In this document: positions 43,097-53,280 of the stretch, piece by piece
Layout of the letters: each line of letters begins with the position of its first letter
Position numbering within the stretch: the first letter of the stretch is position 1
Origin: an uncultured Aquimarina sp.
GTDB taxonomy: Bacteria > Bacteroidota > Bacteroidia > Flavobacteriales > Flavobacteriaceae
Direction: 5' to 3'
Assembly: GCA_947498455.1 (NCBI GenBank)
Contig: CANMKK010000006.1
Coordinates: 1 to 64,000 of the forward strand
Length of the DNA stretch: 64,000 nt
Made by a program: the position numbers and the translations under genes
Notes under the pieces: model-generated
What the model saw: the letters and a program-made list of their open reading frames with translations, nothing else
Told to the model about the DNA's origin: nothing
The model's database searches: none

Positions 43097-43602
43097 TGAA
43101 TAATAACATCCTTTTATACATAGGCCGATTTATTATCTTAATTCTGGTACAGGTTTTTATACTTAATCACATTAACTTTTTGGGGTACTTAAATCCATAT
43201 ATTTATATTGTTTTTATATTATTGGCTCCAATTACCATTCATAAAAGTTTATTTTTGTTTTTAAGTTTTATTCTTGGATTAACAATTGATATGTTTGGTG
43301 ATTCTGGAGGTGTACATGCTGCAGCTTGTCTTGTCATTACATACTTACGGCCAGTAGTTTTAAGGTTTGTTTTTGGGCTAAGCTATGAATTCCAAACAGT
43401 CAAACTAAGTAATGTTGGATTCGGAGAGCGTCTGGCATATGTAACTTTATTAGTATTTATACATCATATTGTCCTATTTTCCTTAGAAACATTTAACTTC
43501 TCTCATATATTATTAATTGCAAAAAAAACGTTATTTTCAAGTATATTCTCAATAGTGGTTATTATGCTCATATTAGTATTATTTAGAAGAAAAGATTCAT
43601 GA
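43096..43602 (+). CDS. mreD: Rod shape-determining protein MreD
   Basis: A 168-residue protein with five to six membrane helices (for example FIILILVQVFILNHINFLGYLNPYIYIVFILLAP, SLFLFLSFILGLTIDMFGDSGGVHAAACLVITYLRP). The DMFGDSGGVHAAA stretch is typical of flavobacterial MreD. It shares TAATG with mreC and ATGA with the PBP2 gene, so the three are translationally coupled. Confidence 0.93.
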   Translation: MNNNILLYIGRFIILILVQVFILNHINFLGYLNPYIYIVFILLAPITIHKSLFLFLSFILGLTIDMFGDSGGVHAAACLVITYLRPVVLRFVFGLSYEFQTVKLSNVGFGERLAYVTLLVFIHHIVLFSLETFNFSHILLIAKKTLFSSIFSIVVIMLILVLFRRKDS

Positions 43603-45467
43603 GAAAGCTACTACTTTATCTTATCATTATAAGCACAGGATTGATATTTGTTGCCAGACTCTTTTATCTGCAAGTTTACAACACTTCGTTTGCTGCATTA
43701 TCAGAAGACAACGCTATAAAAGTACTCTATGACTACCCACAAAGAGGAGCTATCTATGACAGAAATGGTAAATTGCTAGTTACGAACCAACCATCTTATG
43801 ATGTAATGGTTATTCCTAGAGACTTAAAACCTTTTGATACGTTAGAATTTTGTTCTATTCTAAAAATCACTAAAGATAAACTTATTAAAAGGTTAAAAAA
43901 GGCAAGAGTGTATTCTCCAAGAGTTCCATCTGTAGTAATTCCTCAATTAACCAAAGACGAATACGCCTATCTTCAGGAAAAAATGAGGAAGTTTGATGGC
44001 TTTTATATACAGAAAAGGTCATTAAGAGATTACCATACTACCAATGCTTCAAATGTTTTAGGGTATATTGGAGAAGTAAACGACGTATTAATTAAAAAAG
44101 ACCCTTATTATATTTCCGGAGATCTTATTGGGATGCAAGGTGTAGAAAAAACATATGAAAAAGAGTTAAGAGGTCTCAAGGGAATAAAGCGTATACAAAA
44201 AGATCGATTTAATCGAGATATTGGTCCTTATAAAAATGGCAAATATGACACCTTACCTGTTAATGGAAAAGACCTTACCATAACTATAGATGAAGAGCTT
44301 CAATCATATGGGCAAAAATTAATGGAAAATAAAAGAGGTGGTATTGTAGCTTTAGAACCTGCTACAGGTGAAATATTAGCATTAGTGACCGCCCCGAACT
44401 ATAAACCTGAACTATTAGTTGGTAGAAAAAGATCTCCTAATTATACAAAACTGCTCCGTGACACTATTGCCAAACCTCTTTTTGATAGAGGTGTAAAAGG
44501 TGCATATCCTCCCGGATCGCCTTTTAAGGCTATAACCGCCTTAATAGGACTACAAGAAGGAGTTGTAGATACACAAGAAAGCTTCTCTTGCTATCATGGA
44601 TTTCGATATGGAAAAAATGGCAAATTAGGATGTCATCCCCATAGAGGGCCACTAAATATGATTCCGGGTATAGCAAATTCTTGCAATGCATATTTTGCCA
44701 ACGTGTATTTAAGAATTATCAACAAGCAAGAGACTCCACAGAAAGGAATAGATAATTGGAGAAAACATGCGGAAAGTTTTGGACTAGGAAATTACTTAGG
44801 AAATGATTTATCAAGTGGTAGTAAAGGGTTGGTTCCTACTGCCAAGTATTATAACAAAGCCTATAATTACCCCAAACACAAATGGTATGCTACAGCCACC
44901 GTGTCTAATGCTATTGGCCAGGGAGAAGTGCTAGCAACTCCTATTCAATTAGCAAATATGACAGCTGCCATTGCTAATAGAGGATACTTTTACACTCCAC
45001 ATATCATCAAAGCAATAGATGGGCAACCTATCAATATAGAAAATTACACTACTCCTAAGTATACCACAATTAACAAAGAGCATTTTGCTCCTGTAATAGA
45101 AGGCTTGCATCAGGTATATACTCAGGGAACCGCAAATGCTCTCCGTGTTGAAGGTATTGAGATTTGCGGAAAAACAGGTACCGCAGAAAATTATACACGT
45201 GTTAAAGGGCAGCGGATGCAACTTACAGATCACTCCGTTTTTATTGCGTTTGCCCCTAAAGAAAGCCCTCAAATAGCCCTAGCCGTTTTTATAGAAAATG
45301 GGCATTATGGTTCTCGCTACGCTGGAAAAATTGCTAGTTTGATGATTGAGAAACATATTAGGGGTACTATCTCCAGAACTGATCTAGAAGATTGGATATT
45401 GACTCATAGTCTGGAAGAAGAATATGCGAAGCCTTATAGCGGAGAACCTTTTAAAATTAATCAATAA
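43599..45467 (+). CDS. mrdA: Penicillin-binding protein 2, elongation transpeptidase
   Basis: A 622-residue class B PBP. One helix (LLYLIIISTGLIFVARLFYLQVY), then the dimerisation/pedestal domain with YPQRGAIYDRNGKLL and the transpeptidase. Active-site motifs are SPFK in YPPGSPFKAIT (SxxK), SCN in IANSCNAYF (SxN) and KTG in CGKTGTAEN. It cross-links peptidoglycan during elongation in partnership with RodA, whose gene starts immediately after its stop codon. Confidence 0.95.
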   Translation: MRKLLLYLIIISTGLIFVARLFYLQVYNTSFAALSEDNAIKVLYDYPQRGAIYDRNGKLLVTNQPSYDVMVIPRDLKPFDTLEFCSILKITKDKLIKRLKKARVYSPRVPSVVIPQLTKDEYAYLQEKMRKFDGFYIQKRSLRDYHTTNASNVLGYIGEVNDVLIKKDPYYISGDLIGMQGVEKTYEKELRGLKGIKRIQKDRFNRDIGPYKNGKYDTLPVNGKDLTITIDEELQSYGQKLMENKRGGIVALEPATGEILALVTAPNYKPELLVGRKRSPNYTKLLRDTIAKPLFDRGVKGAYPPGSPFKAITALIGLQEGVVDTQESFSCYHGFRYGKNGKLGCHPHRGPLNMIPGIANSCNAYFANVYLRIINKQETPQKGIDNWRKHAESFGLGNYLGNDLSSGSKGLVPTAKYYNKAYNYPKHKWYATATVSNAIGQGEVLATPIQLANMTAAIANRGYFYTPHIIKAIDGQPINIENYTTPKYTTINKEHFAPVIEGLHQVYTQGTANALRVEGIEICGKTGTAENYTRVKGQRMQLTDHSVFIAFAPKESPQIALAVFIENGHYGSRYAGKIASLMIEKHIRGTISRTDLEDWILTHSLEEEYAKPYSGEPFKINQ

Positions 45468-46721
45468 ATGGCAAAGTCAACTATTGTTGCGATAGATTGG
45501 ATAAGTGTACTCTTATTTTTATTACTAGTTGGTTTTGGTTGGGGAAATATTTATTCTGCCTCTTATTCTAATGAAGCTTTTTCAATAACGGATTTTTCTC
45601 AGCCTTATATTAAACAAATATATTGGATTGGACTGAGTATTGCTTTAATAATTATAACTCAAGCAATAGAGGCTAAGTTTTACGAACGCTTTGCAGGTCT
45701 TATATACGTCTTCTCGTTATTATCATTATTAGGTCTATTCCTTTTCGGGAAAACAATATCGGGGGCTACTTCTTGGTACAATTTTGGATTTATGAGTTTA
45801 CAACCCTCAGAGTTTGCAAAGGCTGCTACTGCTTTAGCCTTAGCTAAGTTTCTTAGCGATATGCAAACCAATATAAAACTGATCAATCATCAATTAAAGG
45901 CTTTTTTAATCATTATTCTACCTGCACTAATAATAATACCGCAACCTGACCCTGGAAGTGCTTTGGTATATGCCGCTTTTTTCTTCCCTTTATATAGAGA
46001 AGGATTAGCAGCCACTTATCTAATTATTGGAGTATCTGCTGCTTTATTATTCATTCTTACATTACTTTTTAAACCTTTATGGGTAGTGTTAGTAATTGCT
46101 CTTATAATGGTATTAATTTTAATTAAAAAAAGAAAACAAAAGCCTAAATATTCATTATACCTATTAACCATAGTCGTTATCGCTGGATTTTGCTTTTCTG
46201 TAAACTACATTTTCAATAATGTTTTTGAACAAAGACATAGAGATCGATTTAATATTGTCTTAGGCAAAGAAGTAGACACGAAAGGTATTGGATACAACAC
46301 CAATCAAAGTGAGATTGCTATTGGTAGTGGTAGCTGGATAGGTAAGGGCTGGAAAGAAGGAACACAAACTAAAGGAGGATTTGTCCCTGAACAACACACC
46401 GATTATATTTTTAGCACTGTAGGAGAAGAATGGGGGTTCCTTGGTGCAACCATCGTTATATTTCTTTTCGTAGGGTTACTTATACGGCTCTCATACATGG
46501 CAGAACGTCAAAAATCACAATTTAGTCGTGTCTATGGATATAGTGTAGTGGGTATTCTATTTATTCATTTTGCAATCAATATAGGCATGGTAATAGGATT
46601 ACTCCCTACTGTAGGTATCCCTCTTCCATTTTTTAGTTATGGAGGATCAGGGTTATGGGGTTTCACTCTATTATTATTTATTTTTATCAAGCTTGACTCT
46701 AACAGGGTCAATGAATGGTAG
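45468..46721 (+). CDS. rodA: Rod shape-determining SEDS glycosyltransferase RodA
   Basis: A 417-residue polytopic SEDS protein with about ten helices. Diagnostic stretches are GATSWYNFGFMSLQPSEFAKAATALALAKFL, IIIPQPDPGSALVYAAFFFPLY with the catalytic-loop Asp, VPEQHTDYIFSTVGEEWGFLG, and the close LPTVGIPLPFFSYGGSGLWGF. It polymerises glycan strands for the elongasome. It abuts mrdA and ends the mre cluster, converging on the nuclease gene 11 bp away. Confidence 0.95.
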   Translation: MAKSTIVAIDWISVLLFLLLVGFGWGNIYSASYSNEAFSITDFSQPYIKQIYWIGLSIALIIITQAIEAKFYERFAGLIYVFSLLSLLGLFLFGKTISGATSWYNFGFMSLQPSEFAKAATALALAKFLSDMQTNIKLINHQLKAFLIIILPALIIIPQPDPGSALVYAAFFFPLYREGLAATYLIIGVSAALLFILTLLFKPLWVVLVIALIMVLILIKKRKQKPKYSLYLLTIVVIAGFCFSVNYIFNNVFEQRHRDRFNIVLGKEVDTKGIGYNTNQSEIAIGSGSWIGKGWKEGTQTKGGFVPEQHTDYIFSTVGEEWGFLGATIVIFLFVGLLIRLSYMAERQKSQFSRVYGYSVVGILFIHFAINIGMVIGLLPTVGIPLPFFSYGGSGLWGFTLLLFIFIKLDSNRVNEW

Positions 46722-46732
46722 CGGCAATACTA

Positions 46733-47527
46733 TTAAAATTTCCATTTTCTTTTATCCACGGATGCTTCTAACATTTCTTCTTGTTCATCCGGAAGGCTTC
46801 CAAAAAAATCAATCCCGGTAAGTTTTTCTATATGATCAATTGCAACCACAAAACTATCTAATGACTTACTCGAAGGTTCATTAGGCATTAAAAAACCAAT
46901 CATTTTTTCATCACCTGATGATCTATTAAAGATAACTTTATAAAAATACTTTGGCACTGAAACGGCCTCATATCCTATCGTTTTTAAATCATTTGTCAAA
47001 ACTCCTCCAGTGATCACATACACTCCATCGTATCTATTTGCCCAATAACGAGTTTTTTGCTCTAATTTATTCCATATACCAGCATTAAATTTATGATTCT
47101 GTGGTGATATATTTGATGTTAGAAAAGTTTCTTCATAAGCGTCATATGAGTACCCTCTATCTCCAGCAGGACATAAGTGCCCTTTATCATATCCGGAGTT
47201 TTTATAATTCCTCCAATCTGCAGAAGATGTTCTCACCTTTTTATCTACTTCAAAAAATGGCCTTTTAAATTCATTCTTAGATAAATGTTCTTTCTTAAGT
47301 TGATATGCCACCCATTCTGGTTGTTCATGTTTTTCGGAATAAGACAATGAATAATTGTTATGACTAATGATCACTCCAGTTGTAGAAGACGGCAGATAAT
47401 AAAAACTTAGGTCTTTATCCTTATTAGTGTTTGTGTTTATTTTTTTATTATCAAATGATTCTTCAAAATAATAAAACCCTATTGTAACTATTATAATTAA
47501 CAACGGATATAGAAATTTCCTTTTCAA
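46733..47527 (-). CDS. DNA/RNA non-specific endonuclease, membrane-anchored or secreted
   Basis: A 264-residue beta-beta-alpha-metal nuclease of the NucA/endonuclease G type. The N-terminal helix KFLYPLLIIIVTIGFYYF acts as signal or anchor. The active site is GYDKGHLCPAGDRGYS, with the general-base His in the DxGH motif, followed by TFLTSNISPQNHKFNAGIWNKLE carrying the metal-binding Asn. Then comes YVITGGVL. Such enzymes cut both DNA and RNA outside the cytoplasm for nutrient recovery or defence. Single gene. Confidence 0.9.
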   Translation of the reverse strand: MKRKFLYPLLIIIVTIGFYYFEESFDNKKINTNTNKDKDLSFYYLPSSTTGVIISHNNYSLSYSEKHEQPEWVAYQLKKEHLSKNEFKRPFFEVDKKVRTSSADWRNYKNSGYDKGHLCPAGDRGYSYDAYEETFLTSNISPQNHKFNAGIWNKLEQKTRYWANRYDGVYVITGGVLTNDLKTIGYEAVSVPKYFYKVIFNRSSGDEKMIGFLMPNEPSSKSLDSFVVAIDHIEKLTGIDFFGSLPDEQEEMLEASVDKRKWKF

Positions 47528-47958
47528 TTTGTGTGATTTTTCAACATAATAAATAAAAGCGCAAAGGAATTAAAAAAAGTTTCACCTGTATATCTTATCC
47601 ATAAATTGGCTTTTATTTAACTCTTTATTAAGTTTTTTAACTTTTTATTTAGAAATATTCAAACTTTAACATTACCTCAAAATCTATATAAAAAAGGATT
47701 TAAAAAAAGCATTAAACACTGAAATACAATAAATTAAACATTTTCATTAACATAAATAAATATTAAAATTACGGTTATTACTTATTTATTTTGAGTATTC
47801 TCATTATTCACTTTATCTATCAAAATATATAATTTAGCACCCCCTATTAGTTTAAAATAAACGAACACTATAATTTAATAATTGCGAAAAATAAGATATT
47901 ATATTAAACCCAAAAACCAAACGTTTTATCTTAGATATAATCATCTTATTAAAAAATA
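47528..47958. other. Long AT-rich 5' region of the VKOR gene
   Basis: 431 very AT-rich bases. A 14-base fragment of the family B end (ATTTATGGATAAGA, reversed) lies near 47593-47606. I looked for a short leader-peptide gene, because proteins like the next one often neighbour precursor peptides, and found none on the plus strand. Confidence 0.45.
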
Positions 47959-49548
47959 ATGAAGAATACTATTGAGAATATCATAGAACATGTTTTAGTT
48001 CAAAATCGAATCAGTAATTATGATAAAAAAGATTTAGAACTACAATTACAAATCCATCCTAACTATCCCAGTTTTCAATCGATTACTGATACTTTGGATT
48101 ACTTTGATATTGATAATATTGCCGTAGAAGTTCCAATTGATGCTTTAGATCAATTACCAAAAAGCTTTGTGTCATTAGTAAAAGTTGACAACTCTGAAGA
48201 GATTGTTTCTATTCTTCATAAAAACGATAACATATCACTTAAATTCAGTTCTCTAAAAAAGAAAAAATATACCTATACCGAATTCAAGGAAATATGGATT
48301 CCAAAAGTAATAGCCGTTGAACACGCTAGTAAAAATAGCCTATTCATACAGCAATCTTTTTTACAAAAAATACTTGTAAGCGCTTTATTAATTAGTCTAA
48401 TCTTCACAATAATCAATAGCACCGAAAGTATTGAACAAATTATATTTCTAGCGTTATCTATAACAGGAGTTATTTTTAGTTTTTATGCGGTTAGAGAAAG
48501 TTTGGGAATTCATTCTCAAACCATGCAACAGTTCTGTACTTCGATAAAAAATTCTAATTGTAGTGAAGTTATAAACAATAATACAGGTAAACTATTAAAG
48601 AACTTTTCTTTAGCTGATGCCAGCCTTGTTTTCTTTAGTATCATTACTTTGTACCATCTTTTTTATGGATACAACAGCACTCTTTTGCTGCCAACAATTA
48701 TCGGTGTTCCTTTTATAGTATTTTCTATATATTCGCAAGCTTTAATAATAAAAAAATGGTGTACAATATGCCTAGTTATTGCTTCGATTGTTACTGGATT
48801 GATTATAACATCAATATTTAGCCTTCCTTTTAGTTTTGACCTTTCTTCTATATTTGGACTTACACTAATATCAGCTGCTTTTACATTGGCTTATTTATAT
48901 AGTAAAGAAAATATTGTCGAAAACAAGGATTTTAAAAGTGACAACATTAAACTCAATCATTTCAAACGAGATCCTCAGATATTTGATCACTTATTAAGTT
49001 TATCAGAAAAAGTTCATGATACGGGTGTAATTAGTAATGAAATTATTTTAGGCAATCCGAACGCTCAATTTAAAATCATTAGTCTTACCAATCCAATGTG
49101 TGGATATTGTAAAGAAGCTTTCGAATCTTATAGTAAAGTAATTAAATCAATGGGCGAAAGAGTTCAGGTTATTATTCGTCTAAGAGTTGCCATTGATGAT
49201 CTTAATAATGAGGCAACTCAAGTAAGCTTAAGGCTCTTAGAAATATACCACGACAAAGGTTCTGATAGTTTCATTAATGCATATAATGCTTGGTTTAAAG
49301 ACAGAACGTTTAGCATATGGGTTAAGAATTACGGAAGTCCAAAAAACAAAAAGAATCATACAGAAGTGCTTAAAAAACAATCTGAGTGGGCAGAAAAAAA
49401 CAGTTTACATTACACCCCTGCCTCTCTTATGAACGGCACTCTATATCCAAAAAAATATAGTTACAAAGAGTTTTTCCACTTTACGAATTTGATGATTGAA
49501 AGTCATGATGAAATCATGTTGAATGAAAAGGAAAAAACAATGATTTAA
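47959..49548 (+). CDS. C39-like / VKOR / thioredoxin-domain membrane protein
   Basis: A 529-residue three-part protein. Residues ~1-125 resemble a peptidase C39-like domain (YPSFQSITDTLDYFDIDNIAVEVP) but lack the catalytic Cys. Residues ~130-310 are a five-helix VKOR domain with FCTSIKNSNC (loop Cys pair) and KKWCTICLV (active CxxC). Residues ~360-520 form a DsbA/thioredoxin-like domain with GNPNAQFKIISLTNPMCGYCKEAF. Electrons would pass from the CGYC pair through VKOR to quinone, so it makes disulfides in periplasmic proteins. Family relatives often sit by bacteriocin-type exporters, but none is present here. Confidence 0.88.
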   Translation: MKNTIENIIEHVLVQNRISNYDKKDLELQLQIHPNYPSFQSITDTLDYFDIDNIAVEVPIDALDQLPKSFVSLVKVDNSEEIVSILHKNDNISLKFSSLKKKKYTYTEFKEIWIPKVIAVEHASKNSLFIQQSFLQKILVSALLISLIFTIINSTESIEQIIFLALSITGVIFSFYAVRESLGIHSQTMQQFCTSIKNSNCSEVINNNTGKLLKNFSLADASLVFFSIITLYHLFYGYNSTLLLPTIIGVPFIVFSIYSQALIIKKWCTICLVIASIVTGLIITSIFSLPFSFDLSSIFGLTLISAAFTLAYLYSKENIVENKDFKSDNIKLNHFKRDPQIFDHLLSLSEKVHDTGVISNEIILGNPNAQFKIISLTNPMCGYCKEAFESYSKVIKSMGERVQVIIRLRVAIDDLNNEATQVSLRLLEIYHDKGSDSFINAYNAWFKDRTFSIWVKNYGSPKNKKNHTEVLKKQSEWAEKNSLHYTPASLMNGTLYPKKYSYKEFFHFTNLMIESHDEIMLNEKEKTMI

Positions 49549-49929
49549 TTAAAGTAAAAACCATCTTAAACAATTAATATATTATTACAAAATCAAAATT
49601 AAATGATATTCAACTCAGGTTAAGGTTATTAATAAACTTCGATAAAAATACAGCTTACTACCATTCTTGGATAGTTGAAGATATATTATCATCGAAAACA
49701 TTGGATTATGGAAATTGTTAGTTATTGTAATACGCTGCAATAGATAATTATCTCCATTAGATCATACCGTAACCATATATTAGTTTTCTAAAGGCTTATT
49801 AGAAATAGACTAAGAAAATCATTTATACAATATTTCTCTTAAAACCAGAAATAGCTATTCATCTTTTGAATAGTTTTTACCCTCGAAAAGACGTATTTAT
49901 TACTCTTTTTCTTCACACACACAAACCTT
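49549..49929 (+). other. Unexplained transcribed-looking region before a terminator
   Basis: 380 bases with no reading frame above 11 codons, ending at a clear plus-strand terminator. Either the VKOR message has a long 3' tail or a small non-coding RNA is made here. No promoter is evident. Confidence 0.35.
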
Positions 49930-49964
49930 TCCCTGACTGTTTACCCAGCAGTTAGGGATTTTTT
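49930..49964 (+). terminator. Rho-independent terminator downstream of the VKOR gene
   Basis: TCCCTGACTG and CAGTTAGGGA pair over 10 bp (one G-T wobble) around a 9-base loop and run into TTTTTT. The T run is only on the plus strand, ~380 bp past the VKOR stop. Confidence 0.85.
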
Positions 49965-49998
49965 ATATCCTAACTCATTAATTAGTAAACTACATCCT

Positions 49999-50019
49999 AT
50001 ACGATTTATGGATAAGAAA
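49999..50019. repeat. Single end of the family B element
   Basis: ATACGATTTATGGATAAGAA matches the end of the elements at 8674 and 12205 exactly and stops one base from the stop codon of the permease gene (50020-50022). No matching second end is seen, so it is a remnant. Confidence 0.55.
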
Positions 50020-51132
50020 TCATGCTTTCACATCTAAGGCATCCCTAAGTGCATTACCTATAAGCATAAAGGACATCACCAAACTCATAATTCCTAACCC
50101 AGGAATTATTGCTAGATATGCTTTCCCCAATATGATATAAGAATAATGATCTTTTATCATTGCTCCCCAGCTAGCCATAGGTGGTTGTGCACCAATTCCT
50201 AAAAAGCTAAGGCCACTTTCGATTAATATTGCTCCTGCAAAATTGGCAGCAGAAATTACTATTACCGGAGCAAGACTATTAGGCAATATATGTTTTGAGA
50301 TGATTCTGTAATGATTATAACCTAAAGCTCTGGCCGCCGTAACATATTGTTGTTCTTTTACACTTAAAACCTGACCTCTCACCACTCTTGCAACCTCTAC
50401 CCACATGGTAAGCCCAACAGCTATAAAAACCTGCCAAAACCCCTTACCTAATGCCAATGTTATAGCAATCACTAATAATAAAGTAGGAATAGACCAGGCT
50501 ACATTAATCAACCACATAATACACGCATCTATTTTACCTCCAAAATAGCCCGCTATTGAACCTAAAAAAACTCCGAGAAGTAATGATATTAATACTGCTA
50601 CAAAACCTATAGAAAAAGAAATACGAATCCCCACTATTGTCCTGCTCAACAAATCTCTACCATACTTATCGGTTCCTAAAATAAAAGTGCGATTCTCAAT
50701 ATACTTCTCTTCTATCTCCGCTTTATTAATGTTTTCCGGAAAACTAGTAAATGCTATATTTTTAGAAACACCAATAAACTCTCCTTCTGTATATGGAGTA
50801 ATTTCTAATGAAGATCCTTTAAAATTATAATTCTCGATAGGGATTTCGACATTCATATCTTTCTTCCCAAAAAATATTTTACTAAGTAAAGCCTGATCTG
50901 ATTTTGTTTTAGACGGTATCGTAAGCATCTTAACAGTAAAACCAGGGCTTTTAGAATGAATAGACAAATGCATTTGGTTTGCATTCTGAGAATTATCCGG
51001 CGCCAAAATATATGCGAAGACGGCTATAAATCCACAAAATGTAATGAACCAAAAACTCAAAACGCCCCAAAGATTTTTCTTAAATCTTTGGAGCGCCAGA
51101 GCACTTAATGACTTTGATTTTTGTTCTTGCAT
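50020..51132 (-). CDS. DppC/OppC-type peptide ABC transporter permease
   Basis: A 370-residue permease. Helix 1 is near residues 17-40 (LWGVLSFWFITFCGFIAVFAYIL), followed by a large periplasmic loop. The binding-protein-dependent core has GFVAVLISLLLGVFLGSIAGYFGG, AWSIPTLLLVIAITLAL and the EAA-type loop EVARVVRGQVLSVKEQQYVTAARALGYNHYRIISKHILPNSLAPVIV. It belongs to the peptide/nickel uptake group. Partner ATPase, DppB and binding protein are absent here. It lies 9 bp after the Prc gene, so they share a transcript. Confidence 0.9.
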   Translation of the reverse strand: MQEQKSKSLSALALQRFKKNLWGVLSFWFITFCGFIAVFAYILAPDNSQNANQMHLSIHSKSPGFTVKMLTIPSKTKSDQALLSKIFFGKKDMNVEIPIENYNFKGSSLEITPYTEGEFIGVSKNIAFTSFPENINKAEIEEKYIENRTFILGTDKYGRDLLSRTIVGIRISFSIGFVAVLISLLLGVFLGSIAGYFGGKIDACIMWLINVAWSIPTLLLVIAITLALGKGFWQVFIAVGLTMWVEVARVVRGQVLSVKEQQYVTAARALGYNHYRIISKHILPNSLAPVIVISAANFAGAILIESGLSFLGIGAQPPMASWGAMIKDHYSYIILGKAYLAIIPGLGIMSLVMSFMLIGNALRDALDVKA

Positions 51133-51141
51133 TAAAACAAG

Positions 51142-53280
51142 TTAATTCTTAACTGTAAGTGGGTTTTTAGACCTACGTATATTATTGATTTTTAAATCTT
51201 CTAAAACACTTAGCGCTTCTTCAACATACACATCCTTGCTTAAGTTTTTGTGCCATCTATTTCTTTTCTCACTAAGCACACTATCTTTTTCCATCAATTG
51301 TTTTTCGTATGGTAATGATTCAAAAGTAAGATTTGTTTTATAATCGTTAAGAGCCTCAAAACGCTTCGCTTGTTGTTCATTTAATTCAATATTCGCTTTA
51401 TACTCGTCATAATTCAATGAGTATTCATCGATATCTCTTTTCTCTCTTATCCATTTTGCATTTTCTTCAATCAGCTTTAATTGCTCATTTATTGCCATAC
51501 GATCTTTACTCTTAGTAATCGTTTGGTCAAAATCTATATACCCGTCCCATATTGTATAATCAGCCGGAGCAATTTTATCCCACGGAAGTGGATTTTCTTG
51601 ATCTTTTTCACCTACATCAATATAACTATAACGATCCGGCACAACTACATCACTCTTTACTCCTTCTAATTGCGTAGAACCTCCATTAACACGGTAAAAC
51701 TTCTGAGTGGTTAATTTTAATGCTCCTAAATCTCCAAAATCATTGCTACGCATCCATCTATTTAAGTCCATTACATTCTGAACCGTTCCTTTACCATAGG
51801 TTTGTTTGCTTCCTATAATAATTGCTCTTTTATAATCTTGCATTGCTGCCGCCAAGATTTCTGATGCAGATGCCGAAAGCTCATTAACTAAAATTACCAA
51901 AGGACCATCCCAAAGAATATTTCTGTCTTTATCACTTAAAACTTCTGGAGATTCTCCTTTAGTTCTAACTTGCACAATAGGGCCTTTATTAATAAATAAA
52001 CCTGCGATATCCACTACTGTTTGTAATGATCCTCCTCCATTTCCTCTTAGATCAATTACCAAACCATCCATATCCTGCTCCTTAAGTCGAATAATTTCTT
52101 GTTTTACATCTTTTGCTGCATTTCGCTGATTATAATCTTGCATATTAAAATAAAACTTAGGCAAATTAATTAAGCCATAAGTCTTTTCGTTTTTCTTTAC
52201 GAGAGAAGATTTTGCATACGTTTCTTCTAACTCTACAACATCTCTTACTATTTCTACATTATCGATCGTTCCATCTACTCTTTTAACCGTTAGAATTACC
52301 TTAGTTCCCTTAGGACCTTTAATAAGGCTCACCGCATCATCAAGACGCATTCCTACTATACTAACAGGCTCTAGCTCTTCTTCCTGTCTTACTTTCATTA
52401 TAAAATCCCCTACTTCTACTTTATTACCTCTCCAAGCTGGTCCACCAGAGATAACTTCCACTATCTTCACATAATCATTTTCTTTTTGCAATCTTGCCCC
52501 AATACCTTCAAGTTTACCAGACATTTCAATATCAAACTTATCTTTTGCCTGTGGTACAAAATAACGGGTATGTGGATCAAACTCCTCTACTATAGAGTTT
52601 ATATAAATAGAAAACCAATCTTTTCTTTCCAAATCATCTGCAAACTCAAAATACTCTTTTAATGAAGACTTAGTTACTTCTCTAGACTCTTCCTCTAGAG
52701 CGACCGCTGTTTTTCTTTTATAATCTTTATTTTTAGTAATAGAATCTATTTGCTCATCAACCTTATCATAATAACTGGTCAATGCGTTGAATTTTAGCTG
52801 TAATCTCCAGCGATTTCTCATTTCTTCCTTATTTTTTACATAAGGTAATTTTTCATAATTGGTATTAATAGATTCTACCTTTTTGAAATTAAAAGGTTTT
52901 TCAAGAATTTCTCTATGCAAGTACCTAGCCTCACTCATTCTGTCTTGTAAACGCTCATAAGTAAGATTAAAAAATGTAATCTCTTTATCTCTAATCTGGT
53001 CATCAATTAATTTTTCAAACTCTTTAAACTCCTCTATATCACTCTCATAAAAATATCTCTTTAAAGGATCTAAAGCTACTATGTAGTCAGCAAAAACTTC
53101 TTTAGAAAAATCATCGTTAATATTCTTGGCATCATAGTGACCTTTACTTAGAACATAACTAATTAAATCTATAAGGATTTGATCTTTCCCCGGATCTTCT
53201 TTTTCATTTTTTGTAGTAAAACTGCATGAGGCTGCAGAAACAATTACGGTAAGCATCAGTACCAAAAAACTCTTTTTCAT
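51142..53280 (-). CDS. prc: Tail-specific carboxy-terminal processing protease
   Basis: A 712-residue S41 protease of the Prc/Tsp type. A lipoprotein signal (VIVSAASC) is followed by an N-terminal helical domain (~40-230) and a PDZ domain (~240-330, GIGARLQKENDYVKIVEVISGGPAW). The S41 catalytic domain has the Ser in NELSASASEIL and the Lys in GSKQTYGKGTVQ. A C-terminal DUF3340-like helical part ends the protein. It degrades or trims periplasmic proteins from their C-termini. The downstream permease lies in the same operon. Confidence 0.95.
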   Translation of the reverse strand: MKKSFLVLMLTVIVSAASCSFTTKNEKEDPGKDQILIDLISYVLSKGHYDAKNINDDFSKEVFADYIVALDPLKRYFYESDIEEFKEFEKLIDDQIRDKEITFFNLTYERLQDRMSEARYLHREILEKPFNFKKVESINTNYEKLPYVKNKEEMRNRWRLQLKFNALTSYYDKVDEQIDSITKNKDYKRKTAVALEEESREVTKSSLKEYFEFADDLERKDWFSIYINSIVEEFDPHTRYFVPQAKDKFDIEMSGKLEGIGARLQKENDYVKIVEVISGGPAWRGNKVEVGDFIMKVRQEEELEPVSIVGMRLDDAVSLIKGPKGTKVILTVKRVDGTIDNVEIVRDVVELEETYAKSSLVKKNEKTYGLINLPKFYFNMQDYNQRNAAKDVKQEIIRLKEQDMDGLVIDLRGNGGGSLQTVVDIAGLFINKGPIVQVRTKGESPEVLSDKDRNILWDGPLVILVNELSASASEILAAAMQDYKRAIIIGSKQTYGKGTVQNVMDLNRWMRSNDFGDLGALKLTTQKFYRVNGGSTQLEGVKSDVVVPDRYSYIDVGEKDQENPLPWDKIAPADYTIWDGYIDFDQTITKSKDRMAINEQLKLIEENAKWIREKRDIDEYSLNYDEYKANIELNEQQAKRFEALNDYKTNLTFESLPYEKQLMEKDSVLSEKRNRWHKNLSKDVYVEEALSVLEDLKINNIRRSKNPLTVKN

